NCBI GenBank assembly: GCA_021495925.1
Contig: JAKEKT010000023.1
Span: forward strand, 62,001-126,000
Source: Diplodia intermedia
Lineage: Eukaryota; Ascomycota; Dothideomycetes; Botryosphaeriales; Botryosphaeriaceae
DNA length: 64,000 nt
Direction: 5' to 3'
Every line of letters starts with the position of its first letter. The first letter of the stretch is position 1. The position numbers and the translations under genes were made by a program. This document shows, piece by piece, positions 24,401-34,507 of this stretch. The notes under the pieces were generated by a model. The model made no database searches, had not been told where the DNA came from, and saw nothing but the letters and a program-made list of their open reading frames with translations.

Positions 24401-25980
24401 CCTCTTCAGCGTCATAGTATCTTGCGCCATATGTTGTAATAATGTAAGAGAATAAATGATGGTAGGTAGAGTAGGTTCGGTAGATATTGGTAAGAGTCTT
24501 TTGCTGCGATTTGCTTAGAGAAGCGGTGAAAAGATAAATATTGTTCGAATTATATTTTCATCTTTCTCAAGACTCGGCTACTCAATCTAGCTTACAAAAC
24601 TGCCTACATTGTGTTCTTCTCGTCTGCAGTCGCCTAACTACCGCCCTCGAGCCTGACTAAACTTCTTGTTCTTGTACGAGTCACGATGCAAGCCGCTAGC
24701 ACTCACAGTTACCCAATGAGGCACTTGAGATCTAGATGCGTAGTACGGTAACCACGCTACTAGCTACAAGCACATGACATGGAAACTAGCTACACATGAA
24801 TATACTATAATACCAGAGAAGAATTGGACAACAATTCGTCTTCAAACTACTTACATTGTCACCTTTTCAGTGTCTTTGCCAAACCACTATACAATACGAG
24901 TGCACACTTACTTTCGACCCTTCGTCAGCTGCCCTACCACAATACTCAATTATCACACCGTTCTCACTACCATACCTAACGCCTCAATATCATCCACATG
25001 CCCATCAGTAGAACCGCAAGCAGGGAAGCAAATTAATCGGCCCGCCGTCCTTCTGATGCACTGACCAATACGCAGCCATTCCTACCATGGCGCCAACTTC
25101 GATGAGGACACGCTGCATGCGTTAGAAGATGATGAGATGGGAGATGGGGTAAAAGCTTCATGGATGACGGAGAACGAATTGAAGAAAGTCACAGTAGGCT
25201 AGCGGGGAGAGGGAGCGAGTACATGTGGGCTCGAGGGGAAAAAGTAAAATTCGGGGAGTTTGATTCTCATCAAGTGCCGGTTGATTAAACGTCGACGAGC
25301 TTCTTCACCAAGAACAAATTGAAAGTCAAGTGATCATTGGGCGGATGTCAAGATTAATAAGCACACACGGATATTGCGCTCCACTCACATGGGTAGTTGA
25401 CCACCAAGTTTGGATGCATACAAAGACTAAGAATTTCTGCAACCCGCTGTGATCGATATTACCAATGCCACTCAACCTCAACTTTCTTTATCGTCCAAAG
25501 CCAACACCAAGCAGGCAAGTGGCCCAATCTTCAACTCATATCTGTCACGGCATCAATCTGCCCAAAATCAGCAAATTCAACTGTGGCCTTTGCCCGAAAG
25601 CGTGATCTCATTATCTATGTACATTCGCTCTTCTTTTACTGCTCTTTGGGCCACCTGGTAGCCATGAAGCACGAAAATCAAAGCGCTTGATGCCCCTCCG
25701 AATCTTTCTTCGGTCTTCTTTCGATGCAAGCGAGAGACGAATCGCCTATTGCCGCAAGACGTCGCCATTGGAAGCGAGACTTGGGAGATAAGAAACAAAC
25801 TAACCAAAGACAGTGAGCGACGCCCAAAAGATAGCGAAGCGCTCCAAAAGACTGTCGAAATTCAAAAAAGGGTATTGACACCGACGCCGGATCCCATCCA
25901 GCACCTGCAGTAAAATCAAGGCTCGCATCAAAAGCGTAAAAAAAAAAAAAGTATGGGATCGCCCAACTACTAATCAAAGA
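24400..25980. other. AT-rich non-coding block
   Basis: Visibly richer in A and T than the rest of the window, with many TA-rich words, short frames only and an A-run at about 25939-25950. A TGTTGTAATAATG stretch near 24430 resembles the start of a fungal LTR, but no second copy or target duplication is seen. Confidence 0.4.
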
Positions 25981-26576
25981 CGACATGATCTACCTTCTTT
26001 TTGCGGTTCTCGGAAAAAACGATGATAAGTCTTTTTTCTGGGTCATCAACTGTCCACGTCGCACGTGCAGGATGGAGGAGAACGACTCCGCACGGAGTCA
26101 AGCCGGCGCAATGAAGTCGATGGTGACATCGAACGGTGCGGGGATGGGTGAACCGCGACCGGAGCCGATGGATGGCTTGGCCCCTTTTAAAAACACGGAA
26201 TGGCTTCTATCCGTGTGCCCGCACATGCCGATATCGGCATCCACTTGCGCGGATCAAGGGGTGCTCCAATTTTCGGGAGTTTCCTGAGCTCAGGCCTCGA
26301 TTGCAGGCGTCAAAGCGGTGGGAGTGCCGGGGAGGGAAGAGCCGGACTGGCCACTCTCGTTGATGACGAAGGCAAGGCTGTCCTTGCGATGGAACCCAGA
26401 GCCAGTCGGAGTCGACGGGGTGATGGGGCTACGAATGGCGCTCTGATAGGACGTCCTGCGCGAGAGAGGGGCGGGCCGCTGCTGCGAGTTGGCGCTGGGT
26501 GGGCGGAGGACCAGGTCCGATGTTTTGGTGTTGGTAAACCTATTGATTTGGACTGAGGCTCGCGACTCTGATTTTA
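25981..26576. other. 3' flank of the bZIP gene
   Basis: Non-coding as far as I can see; short plus-strand frames only. Confidence 0.5.
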
Positions 26577-28157
26577 TTAGCCGGAGGACTCGTCATTCAC
26601 CACGCTGGGCTCACCGAGGATTCTGTCGTTGCTGGTCTCGCTGTTGCCACCGTTGGCACCGCCGTTGCTGGACGTGCTGATGGAGATGCTGTTGTGGCGC
26701 GAGGTCTGCTCCGACGAGTCGTCGGTGCTATGCCGCGTGTCAGCTTTCTTGAGGACGTTGAGCACAGAGGCCATGTCCAGCTCGTAGGCAGACATGTGGC
26801 GTTTCTTCTCGGCCTCGTCCGCCGCCTTGAGCTGCTGCAGGCGGATCGAGTCGTTGCGGGTGGGCGGCAGGGTGATGAGCTCCCTCATCCATGCCGGATG
26901 CTCTTCATTGACGGGGAGGTTGGCGACACGAAAATAACGGCGGTATGCTTCGGCACAGTCGATGGAATCACTCTGGACACTAAGGCGCTGACGCTTGACA
27001 GAGGCTTGGCCGCCGTCGTCACCCTTGGCGCTGGCGTAAGAAGACAGTTCACGGCTCAGGTACGAGCGGTTGATGGGGCGCTCGCGGGCAAGGGTTTCGC
27101 AGAAGCGCTTCTGAAGAGGATCCTTCATGCAGGCATCACAGGTGCCAGGCTTGCATGGCGGCTCCATGGCAGAGGGACGGCTGGCGGCAGGACGCTTGCC
27201 GAAGTTGGTGAAATCAATCTCCATTTCCTCGTCGTGGGCCGGTGTGTCGTGCATCTCGACGTCGGCCGATGCGGCCGGGCGTGCAGGGCGGTTGGAGCCG
27301 GAGAAGTCGACGAGCGAGTCGACACAGGGGCAATCGCCATTGTCGGCGCATCTGCCGCAGCCGTCTTTCGGAGCGGCGTGCTCAGAGCGGACGAGCGGGG
27401 GGAGCGTGATGGGGTTGTTGGTGGAGGGTGGTGGTTGGGCGGGCCCAGGGTCCCCACGGTCCCCACGGGCCTCAGCACCTGGGTCGTCCGCATCGCCGCG
27501 CCAGGCGGGTGGCGTGAGCTGGTTCTGTGGCGGCAGGCGGCGGTGGTACTCCATCTCGCGGTCCAGCTTCAGCAGCTTCTCCTGCATGAAGTCGAGCTGC
27601 TGCCGCATCGAGTCGTTGTCCGACGTCAGCTGGTCGACCTTGCGCTGCAGGCCGTCGGAGCGCTGGCGTTCCTCCTGCAGGACGCCGTTGAGGTGCGTGA
27701 CTTCGCGCTGGTGGATGTCGGTTTGATGGCGACGCTCGTCCAGGGCGCGCTGCAGCTCGCGGTTCGTCTCCTCCATCTTCTGCGTCTTGCGCTGGCGGAA
27801 GGCGCGCTGGGCCTCGCGGTTCTGCTGCTTGCGCTTCGACGGCGGGTCGTCGGTGGCAGGCTTGCGTCCGGGCTTGGGACGGGGAGGGATGACATAGCTG
27901 TTGCCGCAGGGGCCGTGGTTCATGGCGGGCGTGATGTAGGGCGACGCACCGGGGCCGGGGGCAAGCGGGAGGGGAGTCGCAAAGGTGGACTGCGACGGCG
28001 AGGCAGCATTGGCGGCGGCGGGGGTGTTGGGGTCGAGCGGCGAGGCGGAGCCGTCGGACTGCGGCGACGGGATGGCGAAGGGCGAGCTGGCGGTCGAAGC
28101 ATCGCCAACGCCAGGGCTGGGAGCGGGAGCGATGTCGAGTTTCTTGGTGGCCATCAT
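26577..28157 (-). CDS. bZIP transcription factor with Hap4 motif and cysteine clusters (HapX/Yap5-like)
   Basis: Likely DNA-binding regulator of the HapX/Yap5 group, which controls iron homeostasis with the CCAAT-binding complex (family knowledge). Single exon; 526 aa from the ATG at 28157. The frame is open to an ATG at 28415, but that part reads as leader. Order: Pro/Ser/Ala-rich start; Hap4-type motif VIPPRPKPGRKPATD from about residue 89; basic region KRKQQNREAQRAFRQRK (about 107-123); long heptad coiled coil to about 205; cysteine cluster 1 at C267, C270, C276, C278 (CGRCADNGDCPC); cluster 2 at C335, C340, C343, C353 (CKPGTCDACMKD...FC). The basic region differs from canonical HapX (RKAQNRAAQRAFRERR), so it may be a paralogue. 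An antisense frame over it is a shadow. Confidence 0.82.
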   Translation of the reverse strand: MMATKKLDIAPAPSPGVGDASTASSPFAIPSPQSDGSASPLDPNTPAAANAASPSQSTFATPLPLAPGPGASPYITPAMNHGPCGNSYVIPPRPKPGRKPATDDPPSKRKQQNREAQRAFRQRKTQKMEETNRELQRALDERRHQTDIHQREVTHLNGVLQEERQRSDGLQRKVDQLTSDNDSMRQQLDFMQEKLLKLDREMEYHRRLPPQNQLTPPAWRGDADDPGAEARGDRGDPGPAQPPPSTNNPITLPPLVRSEHAAPKDGCGRCADNGDCPCVDSLVDFSGSNRPARPAASADVEMHDTPAHDEEMEIDFTNFGKRPAASRPSAMEPPCKPGTCDACMKDPLQKRFCETLARERPINRSYLSRELSSYASAKGDDGGQASVKRQRLSVQSDSIDCAEAYRRYFRVANLPVNEEHPAWMRELITLPPTRNDSIRLQQLKAADEAEKKRHMSAYELDMASVLNVLKKADTRHSTDDSSEQTSRHNSISISTSSNGGANGGNSETSNDRILGEPSVVNDESSG

Positions 28158-30255
28158 TGGCTGGTGGTCGTCGATGCGATGGAGGTAGAGCGGGAGTATG
28201 ATCATCTTATCAGATTTTTCGGGGGGGCTGCACCTGCTCCCGAGCGTCGCCGAACTCGGCACTGTGGAGGCCGCCATCGCCCGCTGGGGAAAGGCCGTGG
28301 GCAGCTGCTTCCGGGGCACAGGAGACGGCGGGGGGCTGCTCAGCAACAGCAACATGGGCCTGTCCGCATGGTGAGTCTGGGTCTGAGTCTGAGCTGAGTC
28401 TGTCGCCGTCTTCACGGCATCGCGGCGATGCGTGGGCCGCTGCCTTTAACGCCCGCATCGCGGGTCCTTCCTCCGCGCCAGGCTCCGGTCGCCGTGCCTA
28501 CTGCCCGCCCGATCTCCCTATTTCGCTGCTGGGTCAGCCGCTTTGCTGCCTTCTTACTCGCAGGCCTCGTCACCTACAGCCACCTGGCCCACATGGCATG
28601 ATCTTATCTCGACCCTTCCGTCGTGCAGCGGCCAGAGAGCACGCTATTTCTGGCAAGCTTTGTTGCCTCTGCCCTCGGATATAGCCAGCGCCCTCGGGGA
28701 TCGCGGCGCCTCCACTGCTGGCCCCCGAGCCATCCATGCCATGGCCTTTCAGCTTCAGATAAATGCTGGACATTGCCGCGCAGCACGCTGAGCATGCTCC
28801 GGCATCAAGTGCTTCCAGTGGGAAACCGCCGCGTCCTCTTCGTATTCGTGTCCATGTCAGAGCAAGTAGGCCCTCGCCGCCCAATGCCGGGCCACCTAAC
28901 CCCGAGTTCAACATATGTAACTTTCCAGACGCTAAAGGAGATGACCGGTCCCTGGACACGAATGCGCCACGATTGCGCAAATTCTCAGCTAAGCGAAAGG
29001 CCTTGCCCTTATCAGATGCGGTGCGGCCACGATACTTTCCTTGTTGCTCTTGGCTCTTGGCTGCCCTGGCCTCCAAACCCCGAAGCCTTCCATGCTCTTA
29101 TGGTCTCGTCGCAGAACGATTGTTCCAGCTACCATGACCTCCAGCTGTATTCACCCTCTTCCTCAGAAGCACAGCAGCTCGGCGTCAGTTGAGTCCACAG
29201 CTGAGCGGACCCCACATATTCTCCTCATTCGGCCGACATCCACGAAGCGCGCACGTCACCAGCCCTTCGAGAATAACTGGAGTCTCCAGAATCAGCCATA
29301 AGCCTCGGGCACCAGATCCCCACCCATCCAATGATATACCTACTGTCCAACCCCGCTTGAACAAAGCAAATGCCATCTCAACCCAAGAGGTGGCAGCTTG
29401 TTGTCAGCGTGTAGTCTTCCCATGCTCAGACGCTGCTCCCCTGAAGCAGATCATGCATGACTTTCCTCTCGAGATCTCAGACCTTCCTCGGAGCATCGTC
29501 GTCCGCTAGTCTGCTGACTGCTATTGCAAGGACCAGTCCACCGTGTCTCGAGTACCCTTCTCATTCGTTTGCCCCGGCCTCGGATGCTTAAGACAAAACT
29601 GACACGGAGATTTCCGCAATCGTTCTGGACGAGAGGCGGATCACCCGTCCAATATATGTATGCGGGATTTTGCGCCGAGCGCGAGCTCGTGGCCAATGGG
29701 CCTTCTTGCAATATCCCCCAACAAAATGACACCCCTTTATTTGTTTACCAGCTATGTAATTGCGTCCGACCATTCAACGAACCGAAGTGTGAGTAACAGC
29801 TCATCGTGGACCGGAAGATCACCCCACAACTTCACTCGGAGATTCTTGACCTGGAAACGCCGAAAACCTCGTCTTTCGTGGGACTCAGGATCAAAGTGAA
29901 AAGCACAGAAGATGAGCATCTAACGACAATCTATCCGCAGTCCGCGTGAAGACCGGGATCGGCATGCCAACTCTGTCTCGAAAGCGTGTACATGGCTTAA
30001 ATAAAAGGACGACGTACCATAATGCACACTTGAATGGTATCGCCTTCGTTGAGTTGCGAATATTCAGTACTCCGTTTCACATACGGTTCCTGTGAAGTTC
30101 TCCATGTTCTCTTGAGTTACGGGCACGCATGAGCTTGTTTGTGATGCGGCAGCAACACTAGAAGTACATGCTTAGAAATTCCTAGGCATCAAGCCAATGA
30201 CATGCAAGCGGTAGCCGCCACATTTTGATCACCACCATCCAAAATCTCCCCGCTC
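28158..30255. other. Intergenic region, no gene recognised
   Basis: Upstream of the bZIP gene and downstream of the Myb/SANT-like gene. The 28158-28415 part is an in-frame extension of the bZIP and contains a TCTGAGTC repeat at about 28378-28400. The rest shows only short frames with no domains. Confidence 0.5.
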
Positions 30256-31218
30256 TCAAGATGCCTTCTCAAGCATGATGCGCTCGCCATCTGGCTTGAG
30301 GGCCAGCTGGCGCTCCAGCCAGAGCCTTTGATCTTCGCGGCGATAAAGGCGGCAGAACACCCTCGCCATCTCAACGTCCTCAAATATCTGGCAAAAGAAC
30401 ATCAGAGCTTCCATGGTAAGATCGAACTCGTTTTGAATGATTCTCATAGCTCTCGCTATCGGCGTGACAGCCGTTTGATTGACCCGCCTGAGCACTTCAT
30501 TACGGGCGTCTAGCCGCTGGTTAAGCGTATCGACAGCATTCACAACGCCACGAACGCGCGGCTCGTCTCTGCGCGCGCGCTTACGCTGCGGCGGCGACGA
30601 GGCCGACGCGGGACTGGAACTTGCTCCAGGAAGGTCGCCAACATCCTCCTCCGCTGCGCGTTGCAGGCGACGCTTGCGAAGTCGAGCCTCGCGGTGCATC
30701 CGGTTACCGCGATTGTAAGGCGAGTTCGGATCCACGGCATCTTCAATGCTGACGGCCCATCGGCCGGTCGCCTGCCCGTCGCTCAGAAGGCGGTCCAGGC
30801 GCCAGAAGAGCGCGGGGCCGCCGGGGCCCTCGTGGCGGAAGGCCTGGTGCTCCGGGTGGGCGGCGTAGTAGTCGTTCGCGACGGCCTCGTCGGCGGCGAA
30901 CCACGTGCCGAAGTGCATGTCGAAACCCCAGCGGCCGCGGCGTCCGCCGCCATTCTCAAAGTCCTTGAATCCGGCGTAGAGGTCCTTGTAGCCGCGGAGC
31001 TTGCTGGCGATGTGTTCCTTCCGCACAGGCGTGTTCGGCATGAGCTTCTGCACGGCGTCGACGGCAAGCTGCCAGCCCGCGTCCTTGAAGCCGCCGTCGA
31101 CTGTGAGACGACGCTTCTCGGCCACAATCAGGCCGTCCAGCATCGCTTCAACAGCTTGCAGGGTCCATGGCAAACACGATTCGTGGTGGCGCTTGCTTTC
31201 AGGAGTCGTCGAAGGCAT
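30256..31218 (-). CDS. Myb/SANT-like DNA-binding domain protein
   Basis: Single exon, 320 aa from the ATG at 31218; the frame is open to 31308, but the extra sequence looks like leader (ACC/ATC repeats). The N-terminal half matches the Myb/SANT-like (Myb_DNA-bind_3) layout: WTLQAVEAMLDGL, then VDGGFKDAGWQLAVDAV, then VRKEHIASKLRGYKDLYAGFKDF, then GWGFD-like and PALFWRLDRLL segments. A basic linker (QRKRARR) may act as nuclear signal. The C-terminal part, about 230-320, is helical and ends EDQRLWLERQLALKPDGERI. The family is often linked to transposon-derived DNA-binding proteins. The target is unknown and no transposase lies next to it. Confidence 0.7.
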   Translation of the reverse strand: MPSTTPESKRHHESCLPWTLQAVEAMLDGLIVAEKRRLTVDGGFKDAGWQLAVDAVQKLMPNTPVRKEHIASKLRGYKDLYAGFKDFENGGGRRGRWGFDMHFGTWFAADEAVANDYYAAHPEHQAFRHEGPGGPALFWRLDRLLSDGQATGRWAVSIEDAVDPNSPYNRGNRMHREARLRKRRLQRAAEEDVGDLPGASSSPASASSPPQRKRARRDEPRVRGVVNAVDTLNQRLDARNEVLRRVNQTAVTPIARAMRIIQNEFDLTMEALMFFCQIFEDVEMARVFCRLYRREDQRLWLERQLALKPDGERIMLEKAS

Positions 31219-31645
31219 GGTGATGGTGGTGGTAGGGTGAGAGGTACATGTGGCCTGTTGAGGGTCGTTCGAGACCTTGAAAATTTTGCACTTCTGGCTC
31301 CCAATCACACCAAACGATAATCAAGGGAGTGTTCGGTGGACGTTTGTTTTCGAGGGTCTGTTTCGGCGAATTGACGGACAAACCACGTCTACCTAGCGAC
31401 GATCACCCATGAACGCCTACTCTACTCATACAGGACAAACACTATCTAGCCATCAGTCATCAAATGTCGTAAAGAGAGAACGAGAAGAAGGAGGCCAACG
31501 AAGTTTTCCTTACCCAGGAGCGCAACCCCAAAATGCGCAGTGAATGAAGAAAACAATAACTAAAATGGTATCACAAGACTGCCCGCATGATGCAGTGCAA
31601 AACCGCCGCCCTTATTATCCCATCCCAACCATGTATACCAGCCTC
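31219..31645. other. Short intergenic region
   Basis: Promoter side of the Myb/SANT-like gene and 3' end of the coiled-coil gene. No gene seen. Confidence 0.6.
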
Positions 31646-34507
31646 CTACGCCTTGCCTCTCCCCTTCCTTTCCCCACCGCCCCCCTCCTTCCGCTCCGCT
31701 GCAAACCTATACCGATACCCCTGCGGCTCGCTCTCGCCCACCTCCTCCCTCCCCCACTCGTGCAGCAACGCGCGTCCCAGCGCCCTCTTCTCAGCCGCCA
31801 ACGCCTCGACCTTGCCGCGCCACTCCTTCTCCCTCTCACGCACGAGCCGTACCACGCGTTCGTCCATCGCGCGGTTGATCTCCGCAGTATCTTCTCTCAG
31901 CGTTGCCGACTCCTCGCGCGCCCGCCGCGCTTCTTCCCGGGCTTCTTTCGTTGCCGTGGTCGCGTCGCGCAGAGCGCGGCGGAGGAGCTCGAGTTGGGAC
32001 GAGCGAGGGGAAGTGTCGTCATCATTGTGGGAAGGTGACGACCGAGTCGTGTCATCAGCGACGTCCCGAGGGAGCTGAGTGGTGGAAGAAGAGGACGAAG
32101 GCGCAGCAGGAGCAGCAATAGCGACCTCCTTCTTCCGCCCTCCGACCTGCTCCCTCAAGCCCTCCACTTCCCCCTTCAAGCCTTCCAGCGCCCTCCTCAG
32201 CTCCGCCTTCTCAATTCGCTCCCCGCTCAGCATCGTCTGCGCCTTCCGCACCGCCCCCTCCGCCCTCTTCCGCATCTCGCCCACCTCCGCTTCCTTCTCG
32301 GCCATCCGCCGCTCGAGCAGCGCCTTCGCCTTCCTCTCCGCCGCGCGGACCCGTTCTTGCAGCATTCTCTCCGCATCCCGCCTCGCCCGCTCGGCCAGTT
32401 CCGCGTCAGCCTCGTGCTCCCGCTCGACCTCCTCCATCCGCCGGCCCCTATCCTCCACTAGCTCCTGCGCCCGCGACAGCTCCTGACGCAGCACGCGCGC
32501 GCTCTCGCGGGCCGTGTCTGCGCTTCGCCGCAGATCATCCGTCTCGCGCCGCGCAAGCGCGAGCTGGCTCTGCAGCACCTGCAGGTTAGCCTCCAGGTCC
32601 GCAACCTGCTGCCTTGATCGCGCGAGCAGTTCCTCCGTCTGTCTGCGCTCGTCGACGAGGCGCGCCGAATCTGATGGGGAGGCCCCGGTGGAGGAGGATG
32701 TGCGCGCTGCTTCGAGTTGTGACTGCGTGGTGCTGAGTCGCGCCTCGAGCTCGGCGATGCGGGCGTCTGACTCTGCCTTTTGCCGGGCGAGGACCTGATC
32801 AATTGCTGGGGAATGAGACGTGTTGGCGGAGGAGCTGTTATGAGCTTGTTGCTGCTGCAACCGTAGTTCCTTGACACGGTCCTCGAGCGTAGCGACTCTG
32901 GCGTCGTGACCGGCGCGTTGCTGCTCGAGCTCCTGCTTGTTCGCCTCCCTCACGGCATCAAGCTCGGCCTCTTTGCGCGCTAGCTGCGCCTGTAGCCCGC
33001 TCTCGGTGGCGGCGAGACGCGACTCAAAGCTGGATTTGACAAGGGCAAACGACGCTTTTTGCTCCTGCACATCGTGCTCGTAGTGTTGCTGCGCCGTGGC
33101 AAGCCGTCGCTGCCAATGCTCCTCCAAGTCTTTTGTGCGGTCGTTGTACTGCGAATTGAGGTCCTGAACGCGGCGTTGCTCATTCTCGCGCGCTTCGTCG
33201 CGCTCCTTACGGGTCCTCTGGAGTTGAGATTCGAGGCTGACGATCTGGGTAGTGAAGTCTTTGTGTTGCCTGTCCATCTCGCCCTGTAATCTTCTGATTT
33301 GGGTGCTCAAGTCCTCAACGTCTTCTTCAGAAACCTTCCTCGGAGTGTACCGGTTCTGACTCGTCAGGCTTGGCCGACTCGTCAGGCTTGGTCGACTCAG
33401 TTTTCTATTGGCGGCATTCTCCATTTCTCGCAGCTTCGGCAGCTTATCGTCCAACCACACCTCCGGCGGTTTACCTGCTGCGTTCCTCGGACTTGGTCTT
33501 GCGCTCAGAGGCGGCGTATCTTCGTGGTCCTCGACTGTCGGCTGCAACCAGCTGGCCCTCTGCGCGAAGGACGGCGTTCGCCTTTGCGGCTTCCACTCAC
33601 CCTGCACTGGCCCCGGGGAAGCGCTAACACTCCTGTACTCTTCCTCGATGCCCTCATCCATGCTCGACAACATATCGATTTGCTCGTCAATTGACCCTTC
33701 TTGGCTGCCCTCACCCCCGTTGTCGTCGTCGCCACGCCCATCAACTGTTGAGCCTGCTTGGCTACGCGGCGGCAGAAAAGTATCTTCATCGGAAATGACA
33801 TAGCCGTTGAGATCCCGCATCGCCGCCGCCGCGATTTCGCGCGTATCTTCGCCGGGCTCGCTCTGCGCATACTCGAAAGAGCCCTCTCCTTCCTCACGCT
33901 CTTGTTCCCCCTCCTCACGCTCTCCACCCAGATCACCACCATCTTCCCCTTCCGAGTCGCTGATATGGTCTCGGTGCGTATCGAAACTCGCAGTCGGCGT
34001 CCGCGTCGGCGGTAAGGTATCATCATTCCCCATCGCCTCCTCATCTCCGCCGTCCTGGTGCTCCCTCCCTCCCGCGCTAGGAATGGAACCGGCAGTGCTA
34101 ACCGTCCTCTTCCCTCGCGGGTGCTGCTGTTGCACCTGCGGTGGCGAGAACCTCGCCCGCATCCAATACTCCATATTCTGCGTGAAGTCGCTCGGACCGT
34201 CGACGTCCTCACTTCTCAGCGTGTCGAACGGCTCCGTATCGTCGAGCGTGAGATCGTCGTCGTCGTTATCGTTGATCCCGCGGCGCCTGCCGCCGCCGCC
34301 GCCGCCGCTCATCAGCGCATCGAAGTCGATGCTATATGCCGTGTTGTCGTCGCCGTCATGGTTGTCCTCATCGCTTCCTCCCTCTTCCTCGTTTTCGCTC
34401 TCTCCCTGCGGCAGGTATGTCTCGTCTATCTCGCGCTCGGTGGTCGGAGAGCGGATGGGTGGCGACGGGGCCTTGGGCGCGACTCTTCTGGAGGTGGGTG
34501 TGGGCAT
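31646..34507 (-). CDS. Large coiled-coil protein, possibly spindle-pole-body/MTOC related
   Basis: Single exon, 953 aa from the ATG at 34507 (MPTPTSRRV); the frame is open to an ATG at 34552. The first 350 residues are acidic and disordered, with a conserved-looking DGPSDFTQNMEYWMR segment. From about residue 385 to 900 there is almost continuous heptad coiled coil rich in Arg, Glu, Gln and Ala. The end has HEWGREEVGESEPQGYRYRF and a Gly/Lys tail. The FTxNMExWMR and EWGREEVG...YRYRF pieces remind me of fungal spindle-pole or SnaD-like proteins, but this is recall, not proof. It could also be another scaffold protein. The tandem SRPSLTSRPSLTS near 33365-33400 is a small internal repeat. Confidence 0.72.
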   Translation of the reverse strand: MPTPTSRRVAPKAPSPPIRSPTTEREIDETYLPQGESENEEEGGSDEDNHDGDDNTAYSIDFDALMSGGGGGGRRRGINDNDDDDLTLDDTEPFDTLRSEDVDGPSDFTQNMEYWMRARFSPPQVQQQHPRGKRTVSTAGSIPSAGGREHQDGGDEEAMGNDDTLPPTRTPTASFDTHRDHISDSEGEDGGDLGGEREEGEQEREEGEGSFEYAQSEPGEDTREIAAAAMRDLNGYVISDEDTFLPPRSQAGSTVDGRGDDDNGGEGSQEGSIDEQIDMLSSMDEGIEEEYRSVSASPGPVQGEWKPQRRTPSFAQRASWLQPTVEDHEDTPPLSARPSPRNAAGKPPEVWLDDKLPKLREMENAANRKLSRPSLTSRPSLTSQNRYTPRKVSEEDVEDLSTQIRRLQGEMDRQHKDFTTQIVSLESQLQRTRKERDEARENEQRRVQDLNSQYNDRTKDLEEHWQRRLATAQQHYEHDVQEQKASFALVKSSFESRLAATESGLQAQLARKEAELDAVREANKQELEQQRAGHDARVATLEDRVKELRLQQQQAHNSSSANTSHSPAIDQVLARQKAESDARIAELEARLSTTQSQLEAARTSSSTGASPSDSARLVDERRQTEELLARSRQQVADLEANLQVLQSQLALARRETDDLRRSADTARESARVLRQELSRAQELVEDRGRRMEEVEREHEADAELAERARRDAERMLQERVRAAERKAKALLERRMAEKEAEVGEMRKRAEGAVRKAQTMLSGERIEKAELRRALEGLKGEVEGLREQVGGRKKEVAIAAPAAPSSSSSTTQLPRDVADDTTRSSPSHNDDDTSPRSSQLELLRRALRDATTATKEAREEARRAREESATLREDTAEINRAMDERVVRLVREREKEWRGKVEALAAEKRALGRALLHEWGREEVGESEPQGYRYRFAAERKEGGGGERKGRGKA

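Noticed and set aside
26694..28397. 567-codon plus-strand open frame opposite the bZIP gene
   Set aside because: It is the antisense shadow of a GC-rich coding region, has no domain, and the minus strand carries clear bZIP motifs.
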